From the NCBI GenBank assembly GCA_022647565.1, contig JALCLA010000004.1, positions 62,001-126,000 of the forward strand: 64,000 bases of DNA. Reading direction: 5' to 3'. Shown here one piece after another: positions 62,269 to 64,000 of the stretch (position 1 is the first letter of the stretch; the number at the start of each line of letters is the position of its first letter). The notes beneath the pieces are model-generated. The model was given only the letters and a program-made list of their open reading frames with translations, had not been told where the DNA came from and ran no database searches. The position numbers and the translations under genes are program-made. Origin of the DNA: Chiayiivirga sp. (lineage in GTDB: Bacteria; Pseudomonadota; Gammaproteobacteria; Xanthomonadales; Xanthomonadaceae).

Positions 62269-63444
62269 ATGTCGGACGTCGTCATCGCAGGCGCCAAGCG
62301 CACTGCCATCGGTTCCTTCCTCGGCCAGTTCACCGGCGTGCCGACACCCACGCTCGGTGCCGCCGCGATACGTGCCGCACTCGAACACGCCGGCGTCGCC
62401 GCCGACCAGGTCTCGGAAACCATCATGGGCTGCGTGCTGCCGGCGGGACTGGGACAGGCCCCGGCACGGCAAGCCAGCCTCGCAAGCGGAATTCCTCCGC
62501 ACGCAGGTTGCACGACCATCAACAAGGTCTGTGGCTCGGGCATGAAGGCGATCATGCTGGGGCACGATGCGATCAAGGCCGGCTCGGCCAGGATCGTGGT
62601 TGCGGGCGGCATGGAATCGATGACCAATGCGCCGCACCTGCTCAACGGCTCGCGCACCGGCATCCGCTACGGCGCGGCCGAGTTCATCGATCACATGGCC
62701 TGGGATGGCCTGACCAATCCCTACGACAAGCAGGCCATGGGCGTGTTCGGCGAACTGTGCGCGGAGAAGTTCCAGTTCACGCGCGAACAGCAGGATGCGT
62801 TTGCAATCGAATCGGTCAAGCGCTCGCAAGCCGCGCAACAGTCGGGCGCGTTCAAGGCCGAGATCGTTCCGGTCACGGTGAGCGGCCGCAAGGGCGATGT
62901 CGTGGTCGATACCGATGAACAACCGGGCAAGAGTGACCTCGGCAAGATCCCCTCGCTCAAGGCGGCGTTCAAGAAGGACGGCACCATCACGGCGGCCAGT
63001 TCATCCAGCATTTCCGATGGCGCTGCAGCGCTGGTGCTGCTCTCGGCCGACGACGCGAAGGCGCGCGGACTGAAGCCGCTGGCGCGCATCGTGGGCCATG
63101 CCTCGCACGCGCATGAACCGGCCTGGTTCACCACCGCCCCGGTCAACGCCATCGACAAGCTGCTCAAGCAGGTCGGCTGGAAGGTGGAGGACGTGGACCT
63201 GTTCGAGGTGAACGAAGCCTTCGCCGTGGTTGCCATGGCGCCGATCAAGGAACTCGGCATCCCGCACGCCAATCTCAACGTGAATGGCGGCGCCTGCGCC
63301 CTCGGCCATCCGATCGGCGCCTCCGGGGCGCGCCTTGTGGTGACCTTGCTGCACGCGCTCCAGGCCCGCGGCGGCAAGCGTGGCGTGGCTTCGCTGTGCA
63401 TCGGCGGCGGCGAGGCCACGGCAATCGCGGTTGAACGCCTGTAA
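62269..63444 (+). CDS. Acetyl-CoA C-acetyltransferase (thiolase)
   Basis: A 391-residue thiolase. Catalytic residues: Cys88 (NKVCGSGMKA), His in NGGACALGHPIGASGAR and Cys in VASLCIGGG, all intact. MSDVVIAGAKRTAIGSF is the usual family start. It joins or splits acetoacetyl-CoA, as needed for the end of leucine catabolism, ketone use or PHA synthesis. Gene symbol (phaA/atoB/thlA) cannot be settled from sequence. GCGGAG lies ~7 bp before the ATG. It is divergent from the propeller kinase, 210 bp between the two starts. Confidence 0.92.
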   Translation: MSDVVIAGAKRTAIGSFLGQFTGVPTPTLGAAAIRAALEHAGVAADQVSETIMGCVLPAGLGQAPARQASLASGIPPHAGCTTINKVCGSGMKAIMLGHDAIKAGSARIVVAGGMESMTNAPHLLNGSRTGIRYGAAEFIDHMAWDGLTNPYDKQAMGVFGELCAEKFQFTREQQDAFAIESVKRSQAAQQSGAFKAEIVPVTVSGRKGDVVVDTDEQPGKSDLGKIPSLKAAFKKDGTITAASSSSISDGAAALVLLSADDAKARGLKPLARIVGHASHAHEPAWFTTAPVNAIDKLLKQVGWKVEDVDLFEVNEAFAVVAMAPIKELGIPHANLNVNGGACALGHPIGASGARLVVTLLHALQARGGKRGVASLCIGGGEATAIAVERL

Positions 63445-63453
63445 CCCTGCCGC

Positions 63454-63481
63454 TTGACACTGGACAAAGCTAGCGGATGAT
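63454..63481 (+). promoter_or_regulatory. Candidate sigma-70 promoter for the Ala-rich lipoprotein gene
   Basis: A perfect -35 hexamer TTGACA (63454-63459) is followed after 16 bp by GATGAT (63476-63481), a 4/6 match to the -10 consensus. It lies 57 bp before the ATG and 10 bp after the thiolase stop. Confidence 0.45.
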
Positions 63482-63538
63482 TGCACCCGCCGCGCCGGTC
63501 CCGGCGCGAGAGCCACCCCCCTTACGAGGAAGACCGTT

Positions 63539-63982
63539 ATGTCGCTGAACAAGACTTTGCTGGCCGCCGCCTTGGGCTTGACCTTGGCTGCCTGCTCGCA
63601 GCAGCAGGAACAGGCCCAGCAGAAGGCCGAAGAAGCCGCTGCCGCCACCCAGCAGGCGGCGCAGGACGCCAGCGCTGCGGTTTCCGAAGCAGCCACCACG
63701 GCCGCTGAGGCCACCCAGGATGCCGCCGCGGCCACGGCCGATGCCGCCGCCGCCGCAACCGATGCCGCTGGCCAAGCCGTGGACACGGCCGCTGCCGTTG
63801 CCGGCGACGCGGTCGACCAGGCCACCGATGCCGCGAAAGACGCTGCAGCAGCCACGGCCGACGCTGCGGGCCAGGCTGTCGACGCCGCCAAGGACGCGGG
63901 TGCCGAAGCGGTGAACGAAGCCGCCGAGAAGGTTGATGCGGCCGTCACGACGGAAGCCGAAAAGAAGGAAGGCGACCAGTAA
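63539..63982 (+). CDS. Ala-rich repeat lipoprotein (LEA-like/YtxH-like)
   Basis: A 147-residue protein with a lipobox (GLTLAACSQQ, Cys at residue 19) and a body made of Ala, Asp, Thr and Val in a roughly 11-residue rhythm (ADAAGQAVDAAKDAG; TTAAEATQDAAAA), as in LEA-type and apolipoprotein-like amphipathic helices. The C terminus is charged (TEAEKKEGDQ). It should form a membrane-attached helix bundle in the periplasm, with a protective or structural role; function is inferred only from composition. A GAGGAAGA site precedes the ATG. A good -35 and a weaker -10 lie upstream. Confidence 0.82.
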   Translation: MSLNKTLLAAALGLTLAACSQQQEQAQQKAEEAAAATQQAAQDASAAVSEAATTAAEATQDAAAATADAAAAATDAAGQAVDTAAAVAGDAVDQATDAAKDAAAATADAAGQAVDAAKDAGAEAVNEAAEKVDAAVTTEAEKKEGDQ

Positions 63983-64000
63983 TTCCGGTCTCCCCGTGGT

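Overview
The window is high-GC, densely coded chromosomal DNA from a gammaproteobacterium. The best fit is the Lysobacterales (Xanthomonadales). Supporting signs are a GTAG-type REP hairpin (9500-9545), an ECF sigma factor next to a Ser/Thr kinase with TPRs, a Lys/Ala-tailed HU-like protein, a single-chain fused acyl-CoA mutase (IcmF) and many c-di-GMP proteins. Genus cannot be fixed from the sequence alone. I saw no rRNA, tRNA, CRISPR array, integrase or prophage genes.

0-9.2 kb: a transporter (possibly cut by the left edge); an SPFH protein translationally coupled to a membrane-anchored zinc-ribbon protein (like Bacillus YdjI/YdjG); an HD-GYP protein whose HD dyad is LD; a GGDEF-EAL protein with a dead GGDEF and intact EAL; and a TPR-bearing Ser/Thr kinase. 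9.2-19.6 kb: the kinase's likely partner ECF sigma factor, a divergent transglutaminase-like secreted protein, an amidohydrolase, a TraB/GumN protein, a barnase-type RNase with its barstar inhibitor, a radical SAM / TrhO / RIO1 operon, and an HU-like protein. 19.7-34.7 kb: mostly housekeeping and small enzymes (nitrilase-family amidase, YebC, MASE2-GGDEF cyclase, DksA-type finger, epimerase, M14 peptidase, methyltransferases, GST, VOC protein, STAS and Hpt proteins, lipoprotein).

34.7-43.4 kb is the accessory and most interesting part. It holds a tandemly duplicated and truncated ridA, a single-chain type IIG-like restriction-modification enzyme, a DUF4160/DUF2442 pair, an AbiEii-like nucleotidyltransferase with a small partner, and icmF. 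The 3' end of icmF is present twice. Each copy runs exactly into the start codon of a different cargo gene, as if cargo had been loaded repeatedly behind icmF. icmF also carries two kinds of dispersed repeat inserted in frame.

43.5-50.7 kb: an envelope locus with a secreted truncated haemoglobin, a DUF3034 protein and a COG4315 protein on one strand. On the other strand are a TonB-dependent receptor, a DUF4331 protein and a TPR lipoprotein. 50.7-64 kb: leucine catabolism (leucine dehydrogenase, an isovaleryl-CoA dehydrogenase broken by several frameshifts, a thiolase), a secreted zinc metalloprotease, an HD-GYP response regulator, a giant beta-propeller sensor kinase and an Ala-rich lipoprotein.

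Two repeat families deserve attention. R1 is a ~164 bp element with 30-bp terminal inverted repeats. It occurs twice, each time in the same orientation just upstream of a gene. R2 is a ~43 bp palindromic repeat (TCCTTCGAC...GAGCGG). It is found at three separate places where the local DNA has been duplicated.
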